Assembly: GCA_018907035.1 (NCBI GenBank) | Contig: JACCIC010000098.1 | Span: 165,001 to 229,000 of the forward strand | Direction of reading: 5' to 3' | DNA: 64,000 bases | DNA from: Sycobia sp. Sy_11 | Lineage: Eukaryota; Arthropoda; Insecta; Hymenoptera; Epichrysomallidae | Shown here: positions 50,918-62,065 of the stretch, in pieces | Position numbering within the stretch: the first letter of the stretch is position 1 | Layout: each line of letters starts with the position of its first letter | Program-made: the position numbers and the translations under genes | The notes under the pieces: generated by a model | The model's database searches: none | Told to the model about the DNA's origin: nothing | The model's input: the letters and a program-made list of their open reading frames with translations, nothing else

Positions 50918-51395
50918 TTAACCCTCGATCAGGCATCTAAGCGCTCTTATGGTTCTCACCATGGTGTTATAATCGGCCGTGTTATTCTCACAGGTGAGTC
51001 GCACCATCATAACCTGTTTTAGTTAGATACATATTAGATAAATTAATTACGCCAATCTGCATATAATCGCTGTATAATCTAACTTATATACGAATCCTCT
51101 TACCGGACAATATACACTGTACATGACATCTGGCTTTGACAACGTCGCACAGTACGACGGATAATTATCGCAGGTGACTTTATTCTATGGACAGAAAGTC
51201 ATGATAAACGATCAAATTTATTCGCAGACGCATAACTGACTCGAGTCGGTATATAATTAGGAATAATTGAGAATACAGCGTATACCTTTGTTATAGCAGC
51301 TTTAAGGGCAGCGAGGACTTTATTGTATTCCACGGGCTGAAAAATTCAAGAAAGTGATCAGATATATAAATGCGTTAGAATTGCTTATTGGAACG

Positions 51396-51427
<32 letters not shown>

Positions 51428-51647
51428 TTACGAGAGGCCGATAAAATTATTTCTTGGTTTTCGAGTATGAGACTTACGTCGTTACTGCAAACGGGAGTAG
51501 CCTGAAAGAAATGGATAATAAGTAAATTTTTACAATTTCCATTCGTCGTATTGATGAGAATTTCTCGAGACTTACTCCGTGTGTTTCATCGATCCTGAGG
51601 GCGGAAAATAATATTAAGAGAATTATAGGCCTGATAGGTTCTTTCAT
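50918..51647 (-). CDS. Divergent secreted Cys-rich cluster gene 5, opposite strand (107 aa)
   Basis: Five exons on -: 51647-51576, 51501-51478, 51336-51286, 51184-51104, 51013-50918, with phase-0 GT/AG introns of 74, 141, 101 and 90 bases. Exon 1 encodes a 24-residue signal peptide (PIILLILFSAL core). Exon 2 is a 24-base microexon (ATPVCSND), where other members carry the C-x-C pair at the end of exon 1. Exon 3 is the constant 17-residue segment (starts PVEYNKVL). Exon 4 has TCDNYPSYC, the same C-x6-C as the others, and a 13-residue gap to the next Cys. Exon 5 ends in RCLIEG. Mature Cys number six (29, 54, 61, 75, 84, 103): one of the N-terminal pair is missing. A sequon lies at Asn86. I chose ATG 51647 because the frame upstream lacks another ATG. 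The function is unknown. Confidence 0.8.
51403..51427. repeat. (ATT)n microsatellite in intron of gene 5
   Basis: Short (ATT)n tract inside intron 2 of the - strand gene. It does not overlap either splice site. Confidence 0.9.
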
Positions 51648-51699
51648 GTTGGATACCTGCAACGGACACGTTTTTCATTTCATAATTTTTATCCAAACA

Positions 51700-54300
51700 A
51701 TTTATAGAATTTATGAATTATAAATTAATAATACAAACAGTGACGCGTGAAAATTTTAAAAAATGCACATTTTATAGGTGACGAAGTTTGCGAATAATTG
51801 TTTCAATCGTGTACTGTTTGATTAAATTTGTGTCTACGATAGGTAACGACAATTATATAACTATTAAAATTAACGTCCTCGCAAAATTATATAGAATATA
51901 TAAGTTGGTTCTGATAAGATTAATGGACGAGGAATATTGCCCGGTCATTAAATAATATAATTCATGTAAATACTACACGTAAAACTTGACAGAACGATGT
52001 TTTTCCTCAAAAATTACAATAATAAAGTTTTTCAACATCTAATGTAGGAAATTTAATCAACAATGCATGTTTAGTAAATTCCGGCACTATTAAATCATCG
52101 TCAGATCCCATAAAATTGTTTTATTTTTTTTTTTATTTTCACTTTTCGAGGAATCGTTTACAATTCGCATATTTTAACAAGAAAATTGTAGTTTGTACAA
52201 ATATTTCTACGTAGTCGTTCAATTATTAAAAGAATATTTTAATTTAAAACAATTAATTTAAAATTTAACTGAGAATGTGCTGAAGAACATTAAAGACTAG
52301 AAATCATAGCGAAAAGGTTTCTAAATGACAAATTTGTTTTAGAAAGCAATAAAAAAAATTTTATTTGAAAAAATTACTGATAATAAAACAAGTTGATAAC
52401 AATAGTTTAATACTTTCAATATGTAGCAATTAAATTTAATTGTTGAATTTAAATTTAAAGCGCAAAAAATTACAGATAATATTGCTTATAAAAAAGTAAA
52501 AACTTTTTTCATTTGTAATTATTATTGATAGTGCAGTAAAGTTATTTCGTTTGTCAAAACAAGTTCTGCGATTTAATACAATTTGTTAAATATTTAAAAA
52601 GTCAATAGAAAAAATTCTGTTGTGATAAATATATAACATAGAATTCATGTTTAATTTATAAAGCTGTGATTGTTTGTTTAGTGGCTGAGTCGCCCCTTTC
52701 TTACTTCTACTAATACCTACAGTTCGATACCATCTGCAAAGCTAAAAAATTTATCATTGCTACATAATTTTCCTATATCTGTAGCTATATACAAATTTTA
52801 AATTGTATTCGAAGAATTGTTAATACAATAATTATCACAGTTGACAAAACAATGAAAATTTTTTTGTTTTTTAATCTGGCATCAGGGTCATTGGAAATTA
52901 ATTTAGTCAATGAGAAAATAGGATTTAAATTTAATTCTAAATGTACCAAACAGTACTGCCGTAGAAAAGTAAGCAAAAGTCTATTTTCACAAAAAATTTT
53001 ACGGATAGAGCATTAAAATTATTTTTTCTTTGAAAAATAGCTTTTACGAGTCAATATAACATATCATGTTTACTCATACGTCGAAGGCCCACCGAAAAGA
53101 TTATTTTTATAAGTTTTAGTTAATCATTCCCATTGTTTACATCAAATTTTTGATTGTTGACGGCGCAAAGTCACAAGCAAATTCGCCAACAGTATGAAAA
53201 TGAAATTATCTAACAGTTTGATAGCCCGTCAAAGTTTTATAATTGTCTCATTTCTAATCTGTGTCACGAATTTTCTTCCAGCTAGAAACGCTTTTCCATA
53301 TATTTTTAATCTTCTACTCTTTCTTCTAAATATTTCTTTGTGCAATTTTTAATCCATTTCATTTTTGTTAACAAAACCTCCTTGAACCTTTAAAATTAGC
53401 AAAAGTTTTGAATTTACACTGGCTGTAGTCTTATTTTTTTCACATATTCTATGAGAAGGGTCGAAGGTACAATTCTTTCTTCTTTCTAAAGAAAATATAA
53501 AGACATTTACAACGATTTACAACGATACAATATTTCCAAGTTTTGCAGTGTTCACAGTCTTTTTTTTTACTTTCTTATTCCACAAATTTTTTTTTTACAA
53601 TATTTAAAAGGAACATGAAATGCAGTGGTATGATAAGCCTCTAAAATTGTTGCCCAAATCCACCAACTTTTTAAAATGCAATAATTTTCATAGAACTAAT
53701 TACATTTTAAGAAGTCATTTTTACCGTAGCAATTTCGATATTTTATAAATGTACAATGTAAAATTAAAACATTGTCTAAATTTACCTTAGAGGCCTTTTG
53801 TTGAACAACGTAAGCAAAGCTGTACAAGATAATGCCGTTGAGAAAATTAGCAACCAAATTTTTTAAATTTTCAATTCTCTAACAAAATAGCTAAGATAAA
53901 TAATTATGTAATTTATTCTATTTTCAGAAATTAAATAGTTGTAGCCCTTTATATTTTTCTCAGAAATATTGAAAAATATAAAAACGTCGTGTAGTAATAA
54001 CAGTAAACTTCGTAGTAGGAAATTTTTCAGATGTTGGTCATAAAAATTGTCGAAAAGTTTAGAGAAGCTAAACGTTTTCTAATATTAAGGTATTTAAAAA
54101 ACGCAACCTAATGTTCAAAGTTTAACAACGAGACCATAATAATTTTACTCCAAAACAACGAAAGGAAACCATATAAAAATCCCGATTGAAAAACACTGAA
54201 TGTTTTTCCTTATTCCTGATACAGTGCTTTAATTTTGCTGCATAGTGTACTTTGTTTACTGTATACCAGCCGCGTATACGAAAAAATCGCAAACTTCCAT
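51700..54300. other. Intergenic DNA between genes 5 and 6
   Basis: AT-rich. The two genes are divergent (start codons at 51647 on - and 54514 on +), so both promoters lie here. An ATG at 52852 opens 39 codons ending in KCTKQYCRRK directly before GTAAGC, superficially like a cluster first exon, but the signal peptide is poor and no matching downstream exon was found. Confidence 0.45.
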
Positions 54301-54308
54301 AAATTTAG

Positions 54309-54317
54309 AAAGATTAA
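54309..54317 (+). promoter_or_regulatory. Shared upstream motif, gene 6
   Basis: AAAGATTAA, about 200 bases before the start codon at 54514, matches the core of the motif before genes 1, 2 and 3. Confidence 0.35.
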
Positions 54318-54513
54318 CGTTTATCGTCGATAAAAAGCTACACGAACACGCACGTATATAGAGCAAAGTATATGTATTGATAAGATAGAATTTTCTTGTA
54401 ACTTAAGAAGAACAGAAGATTTAAAAATTTAAAGCTGAATATTATTTAATCGTCTTATTTCTTATTAAAAAATTCCTTATTATTAATCATCGATAGTATA
54501 ATTTAGAAAAAAT

Positions 54514-55827
54514 ATGTTTAATCTGCACTCAAAAATTGCTTTCTTTATATTAATATTTCCGTGCATTATAGGCGTGATAGAAAGCGCTTGCCACTGCTCC
54601 CAACCTGTAAGTTTGCTTTATATATATATTTGTTATATGTTCTGATCCTTTTTTACAAATTATTTTTAATTTTACAAATTCTATACAAAAATTCAGAAAT
54701 CCGATGGAAAATACAATTCATTTTTTCAATATCATTTTTTCTGTTTAAAGAAACGGAGAAGCTTAGATTTTAATTTTCTGTTATATTTATATTAATTATC
54801 AAAGGGTTTATAACTGACCGGACACAGAAATTCGCGAGCAAGATCAATGAAATTTCGCATAATAAAGAAACAATATTTATTCCGATCAATATTATCTCGA
54901 ACTTTTTTTTTAACTAGATATTATGTAGCAATCTTGGCCTTGGCTATTTGTCAGCAGCATTAGCTTCTAATCGCTAACATCCAATTTAATGTAATAAAAT
55001 TAGTTTTACGTATTATTTTTTATTTAATGCAGATTAATATTGAAATTGAATAGATTGATCACGAAACCGATGTCTAGATTTTATCCAATTACACATTGTT
55101 TTTTATTTACTTTTTCGTAATTTTTTAAAAACTTATTATTCATTAAAATATTTACTTATTCTTGTAATTGTCTCTATACTGCTTTTCAATAAACATTCTT
55201 CAGCATTGAAGTGCACAAATTTTTATATTATGAAAAAAATCGTGGTCAAAGTTTCTGTAATGTTACGCGGGTTTCCGACTGTCACATTTTAATCCGTCAT
55301 CCCTTCAAAGATAGTCCACAGATTTACCCCATTGTTTCAATCTATCCTCGTATATTACTGCACATTTTTACAAATGGAGAATTTTCTACCAAACAAGTGA
55401 ATTGTAATTTTCATTGGATTTCACTTTGTACCGCGTCTTTATTAATGTTATAATATTCTTCAGGTCAGGGAGTTTGAGCAATTAATTCAGGAAGTCATAA
55501 ATAACGCAGCTAAGGTTTGATTTACCTTTAATTTTTAATACTTGGCTTAAAACATTCTGTCGAATTATATTATTGTGCATCTTATATTGTTTTGTGATTT
55601 TCTTTCAGCACAATATTGGCTGTAATAATTTTAACGCTTATTGCGGAAACCCCATAAATTTCACGCCATTTTATTGCGCAGTAAGGAATTCTTAGTGTAA
55701 ATATTATTTTTTTATATTGAAGTGGCATAATTAATTAATTTTTTAGGTAACTTTATGGACCTATAAGTGTAAGAATGAGACAATGTTGAGAAAAAATCTA
55801 CCAAATATTTACTGCTTGATAAAGTAG
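54514..55827 (+). CDS. Small secreted Cys-rich protein, cluster gene 6 (98 aa)
   Basis: Four exons: 54514-54606, 55464-55514, 55609-55680, 55747-55827, with phase-0 introns of 857, 94 and 66 bases. The signal peptide is residues 1-25 (IAFFILIFPCIIGVI core). Mature Cys are 26, 28, 53, 60, 71, 80 and 95, exactly the positions of gene 1. Sequons lie at Asn65 (N-F-T) and Asn82 (N-E-T). Exon 2 is the constant 17-residue segment (VREFEQLI onward) and is more hydrophobic than in its paralogues. The stop is TAG at 55825. AATAAA lies at 55916-55921, and a shared 3' motif at 56381-56400. The function is unknown. Confidence 0.84.
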
Positions 55828-56380
55828 ATAAATAAGGCTAAGGGAAGGTAAAAATATAAAAACACATAAATTCAAAGAATATAGAATAAATTCAATGTAA
55901 ATCATTCAAGATTGTAATAAAAAATAATGCAAGATCAGCATATTTTAAGCATTTATTTGGTAGTTATTCCGCCTCACAATCAACGGAACTCCGGATTAGG
56001 ACAAAGTATGACCATTTTTATTTATATTCGTCAACAGACGTTAATTATTTGTAAACAGAAATGAATTGCTTGGTCGCATATGTGAATAATGCGACGAATG
56101 GTGCAATAATTTTGAATAAAGAAAGAAATTAAAATTCCCAAAAAACACTCATAGGGAAAAAAATGAAAAAAATCATCTGTAATATTCTTTATCACAACAA
56201 TAATGTCACGATACGTTAGATTATGGCGATTAAACTTTATTTCTGGATCCCCTTTATGAAAAAAGATCGACAGACGTATTACCATCAATTTATCAATTAA
56301 TAAAATATGATTATTCAAAATAAATGAAATACGAAGGATATAGCTGGAAGAAATGGTAAAATTATTTCAAGAACATCATA

Positions 56381-56400
56381 GTTGTAATAAAGAATATTGT
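56381..56400 (+). terminator. Shared 3' poly(A)-region motif, gene 6
   Basis: GTTGTAATAAAGAATATTGT, about 550 bases after the stop of gene 6, matches the words after genes 1 and 2. Either gene 6 has a long 3' UTR or this marks the end of a lost further copy. Confidence 0.4.
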
Positions 56401-56744
56401 AAATAAATCGATACGTTACTTTGGTTATGTTTTTAGCTCATAAAAGGTTCGAATTCAAATTTCTTTCATCGAAAAGACTTTATTGGAGATTTTCAATTTA
56501 ATAATTTTATGTCTGACATTCACGTTTCTCAAGTTAGGAAAGTATAAAGTTATTCTAATGTACATACTATTATCGTGTATTAACAGTTATACATCAGCAT
56601 ATTTCTAACTGTCATTCTTTCCAATGCCTTCCGGGTTGAACGAAATATAAAATTAAAATTTTGTATTTAGTAAACTTAAAATATACTAATGAATAATTAA
56701 AATATTCTCAGATGATTCTTCTCCTTCTACGTTTATTGTATATC

Positions 56745-58110
56745 ATTATTCATTCATTTATTTATTAATTCTATCCTTTAACGGACCAATAAAATCCTAT
56801 TACACATCTAAACTAACGTAAATGAACAATTAAAATATAAACTTGAAACTAAAATTACATAGTTGATTGCACGAGTAGATGTACGTGGAACAATAAGTAG
56901 ATATGCGTACGAAAAATATTTGTTATAAAAAAACATCTCTGCATTTGAGCCTATTTGATGAATATTTGAGAAACGAAGATGATCACAAAACTTGATGATA
57001 ATAGTGATTATAGATAATTAATTTGAAAAGTTAGAGACTATATGTTAATTCCAGTAATGCTTTCTAAATAAAGTTTGGAGAAACCAAGTTTGGAAGATGT
57101 AAGAGAAATTTCAAATAAGTTTCAAAATCTTGGTAACCTATAAAGTGAGATAGTACAGGCGTATTCACGTAAAACTCTAGACTCTCGCGAAGTTGTGATG
57201 CGTAATCCAAAATGATCACATTTAATATACCGATAAAATTATATAAAGCCTTGAAAAAAATTAGTTTTCTTGATAATTATGCACAATGTCCATGGATAAA
57301 AATTTGTATTTTTATCTTAAAGATGAAAATCGTGACCGAAAATATTCAATGGACAGGTAATTTTAAATGAAGAATAACGTGAAATTTTATGGTGAATAAA
57401 GTTTAGAGATGTTAAATAAATTTATTTATGCAGATACCAGATAATGGATACATATATCATCATAAATAGTGATTTTAAAAGATTCAGTATAGCTGTATTT
57501 GTGTGGAAATCAATAGTGCTTCTTTGAATAAAACCAACTAATTTATTAGTCTTAGAGTAAGTATGATCAATGTGGTTGGAAAATTAAAACTTGCTGTTAA
57601 GAGCTATATCTAAGTCAATGACTGTATCCATACGCTCAATAACCAAATTATTTATAGTACAGACTTTTGCAGTTGTTTCACAGTTGAAGATAGACAGTTT
57701 GATGACTACCACTGAAATGACAAGTCAATATTCCTTTCAAGCTTAGAAAAATCTATGAGGGTGAGAATGACATAAAAATCTGAATGACCTCTATGTAAAG
57801 TAAACAAGAAATCATTGATTCAAATTTCTTGCCTTTTATTATGCGAATAGAAAAAAAGCAAACTTATGGCGTTTCACCGTGTATATACCAAAGTTATAGA
57901 AGTTGTAAATCAAAATATTAGCTCTGGCGAAGACATTAGAAAAGTCAGCACATAAATAGTATTAATTTTCTCCTTGTTTTCTAGGGTATTAGAGATCCAA
58001 TTGCTGAAAAGAAATAAGGTAGTGTGGTTGGCCAATCCTCTAGAAATCCACGTTGATGACAAGGTATACAATCTAGTGGGCCATTTGCGAGATTACTTAT
58101 AATATTGGTC
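56745..58110 (-). mobile_element. Decayed LINE, reverse-transcriptase C-terminal half
   Basis: On -, a stretch around 57660-57490 reads TINNLVIERMDTVIDL, then NSKF, a stop, then FSNHIDHTYSK and LVGFIQRSTIDF, followed by LKSLF. This is the block after the catalytic core of Jockey/CR1/I-type reverse transcriptases (ERV-SIKDLGV, DSKL-F--HI, LGFI-R, LKSLY). Further on, LNVIILDYASQLRES (about 57240-57180) fits the end of ORF2. A 3' end with AATAAATAAATGAATGAATAA lies near 56747-56775. Many stops and frameshifts make it inactive. Boundaries are approximate. Confidence 0.6.
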
Positions 58111-58548
58111 TGAAATATGTGAACTAACCAGTTTAGAATCGAAATGGCTTGCTAATTAAAATTAAACATGAATAAAAGATCCTTATCAGTTTAATGTTCT
58201 CGTTATATAAACGTTTTTAGCTAAAATCTATATTAGGATCAGGGTAGCATTATCGAAGTACCGTTTTTCCGTTAAAGCTAACAAAAAGAAACTTCAAAAA
58301 ACAGAATTCTTACAGCTGTGTTATAGAAATAATCGGGACGAATAGAGAATAATCCAGCCTAATAGTTCGTGAGATTACCATTAAAACCGAGGAGAGGGTT
58401 CGTTTTGTGACTGTATCTTTGCTCCAGAGCGCTATTTTTCTCTTTTCTCTTGCTCGAACAAATCTAACTTTTAACCGAGACCCGCACAGGGTTCCAGTGT
58501 CTCGAGGATGATCAATCTATCCGTAAAAACGATCGCCCAATCCCTCCG

Positions 58549-58589
<41 letters not shown>

Positions 58590-58743
58590 GATGTCTCCAA
58601 TCCTTATGGCAGCACGAACAATGTGTACACGAAGTGTCATTTCCACCCGAGCGGCCGCTGTCGGCGATTAAAAAGAGGAAGTTTTAATTCGATTTTCCCC
58701 AAGCGCTCGCGCGAATCTCGTTACCACGATCTGTATCTATCTA

Positions 58744-58822
<79 letters not shown>
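58549..58822. repeat. (CT)n and a 77-bp (TA)n tract
   Basis: (CT)n at about 58551-58582 and (TA)n at about 58746-58822, the longest (TA)n tract in the window. Confidence 0.9.
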
Positions 58823-58825
<3 letters not shown>

Positions 58826-58859
58826 GAGAGGTATAGGCATAGATTGGAGTGATCCAACC

Positions 58860-59126
58860 ATCTACCGAGTTACGGTGGCAAACAACATTTTAATTTAAGC
58901 CCTCTGCAGCGTCAGGTGGATGGGCAAATAACAATCGGTGCCTTGGCAAAAGTTGGAAATAATTGTCCTTCCCACCCCCCAACCTCCCTCCATTGCCCCT
59001 TTTTTCTACGGAGATATCTGTTCTTCTTTTTTTTGCGCCTTGTTTGACGACGATCCTTTGTCGGGGTAACCGACGACTGTTTGTCTGGCACTCGTAGCCG
59101 TGGATCTTGACGATTACATTTTTGCC

Positions 59127-59176
<50 letters not shown>

Positions 59177-61078
59177 AATCCCATCGGGAAACGAGTCGTC
59201 GACGAGTCGCTCCGTTTCTCGTTTCCGTCCCATCGCCAATCTCGCACGATGCTGATTTATTCTACAAGACGTCATCGAGAAGATTGGCATTGATTAAGAC
59301 GCTCGGGCAACGATATTACGGGAAGAAAGCGAGTATTTCAAGCGGGCCCGCGGAAAGACGGGGGGAAAATGATGGGGAAAACCGGGCGCGGGAGAGATGC
59401 GAATGAAGGATATATATATATATATATAGGGTATAAAGATTATTTTTCGCAAGTGGAGATGAGGAGCACTGATGGTTGTTGGCTTCTACCCGGATCGCGC
59501 GAATTATCCCTCGACCGAATAAGATTTGCATTGAGGATTGATTGAATCGCCCGGATTCGATGAGTCCTCTCCCCCATCTCTTTTCCTTTTTCTTTATACC
59601 CAGACGCCTTTGCGGCGCGACAGGAATAGACATCTGAAGTGGGACTGAGCCGGTCGCGCGGGGAGGCGACTAGAAAGATAATGGAGGAGTCGAATAAACT
59701 CAAGAAACAGCTGCAGTGAGCGTATATAGATTCAGGTGGCGGATGAAATTGACGTGGTTCGAGAACGGCGCGATGGGATCGAATTTGCGCCGGGAAGAGA
59801 AGGAGGTCGAGAGTAGGTTTTGGGGTTGATGCCGCTGGCTATTGATGACGGAGCAGTGAAAGATGAGCGAATGCAGATAGTTAATTCATATTTTAAATAA
59901 AAGTAGATTGATAAAGCGTCGCAAATTAGTCAACGGAGTAGAGTGGATTGAGAAAAACGAGGCTAAGATTGGAAAAATTCTTAAAGTTAGAATATAGTAT
60001 GTCGCGGTAATTCTGGAATTATAAATTAACAATAATAATAATAACAAATGAACTGGTGAAGCTTAAAATTCAATCGTTATTGCAATGTCAGTTTTGATGG
60101 GATATTTGATCGAAATCTAAATTAAGTTCAAATTTAACTCGGACCATAAATCTTCCATTCCAATCCTGAAAAAGATTTGATACACTTTTCAAACTATACC
60201 GCCAGCTACTCAAGCATGTTGTTTCCGTACGCCGTTGTAAAACCATCAGGCTTATAATACCGAAGTGTAATGCAAAGGACAATTCGAAGCCGTAATCCTT
60301 TCGTGACTCCCCGTCGAAAACCCACGAATAATTTCCGCTCATATACATTTCAACGACGAGCGATAATCGATCGCAATTGCGGTGAAAGAAAAAGAAGAGA
60401 AAGAAACGTTCTTGCCCACAAAGAGCTTAAGGGCGTATTTACCGATTGTTTCGGGCTATCCGATTCGCCGCTCTTTGACATTCGCCGATTGACGCTCGTT
60501 TATATACGTATACACAGACTTCCGACAAGAAAATCTCTCTCCCCCCCCCTCTCTCTCTCTCTGTCACCCTCTACCTCTCTCCCCCGTTTATCTAAGATCC
60601 TTTGTATTCCGCAACGTGAACGCTGCCCCCGTCGCTTCTCCTATATATATACATTGACAGAGTAGTGGTCCAGTGCTCGATACTTGAATATAATAAAAGC
60701 ACCGCGCATCGGATCCCGCGTGTAAATATGTTCACCACTACTTTTCTTCCCCTTCTTGTTCATCTACCATTATAGTCATTACGCTCTTTTTTCTTTCTCT
60801 CCCCCTCTCGCATTTTCTCTTGGTGCAACAGAAAGCAGCAGCTTCGCACGATTACTCGAAGCGATCGAGAGTGGAGCTGTGTGTGTGTGTGTGTATGTGT
60901 GTGTGTGAGCGAGAGAGAGGGAGACGGTAATGACGGGTGTCATTGACACGAGGAGGCGACAAAGAAAGACAACGGACCTGCATCCATGTCCCTGGGCCAT
61001 TGTTGCGCCGGTGTTCCATTGTCAAGAGCCTCGTGTGTACACCGGGCGATTAGATATCGTATATATACACACATTCAT

Positions 61079-61135
<57 letters not shown>

Positions 61136-62014
61136 CGTAGTGTCAGGAAACCTCGAAGCAGCACGCCGACGTTTAGACGAGCGAATGGAAGAGCGGCATC
61201 CACGGGTATAGGATGAGAGGGCGACACAGGGGACAAACGATGCTTTTCTCTAGGTCTCATGTATACTATAGATCTATATATATATATATATATATATAGA
61301 GTGAGAGAGATGGGTACCTATACGAGTTAAGCTCTTTAGCCGTTGCCGTCGAGCGTCCGATCGTTTTTCCATTTCCTGTACGTGTTACAGGGCGAGGTGG
61401 AGGGGAGGGGGATTTCTACCCCTCCCCGCCCTCTTGGCACAATGCTGGCTCGCCCCGCGCAGATTGATAGTTCCGCGGGACGTTAGTTTCCGTGAGCGAG
61501 AACAATCGAAGATAAATAGCGCTGCTTTGGTTTTTTTTTTTTTTTTTTTTTGATCTCTCGATGACACCGACTCATTTTCAGGGCTAATAATTAGAAGTAA
61601 TTACACGGTGATGATGACGATGATGATGCTCTCGGTGCAGCGAACTGGGCCAACTAATGGAAATTATCCATTATCTAAACATTCGGTGACGTATAGGTCT
61701 TTGATGCGTACCTGATGGTACGAATCGAGGCCGCGAGTACGACGAATGCCTCGCTTTTTATGTGGACGTTCGAGGCGATTAGAGAACAGAAATAAAAAAG
61801 GACAAACAATAGTAATAGCCGAGGCACCCCAGTGAATAATAGACCATGTATGCCATTCTCAACCAGTCAGGCACAGTCACACCTCTGGAATACAAAAAGA
61901 AAAAGCAAAAGAAGAAGCAGAGAAATAAAAGCTCATTCAACGTTGCTCTTATGCATTAACAAACGACTCTGCGACGATTCGACAAACTGTTGTCACATGT
62001 TTCATCGTCGATAC

Positions 62015-62065
<51 letters not shown>

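Noticed and set aside
52852..52968. Short frame ending KCTKQYCRRK before GTAAGC, like a cluster first exon
   Set aside because: The N-terminus is a weak signal peptide, and no following 17-codon or C-x6-C exon was found before gene 6.
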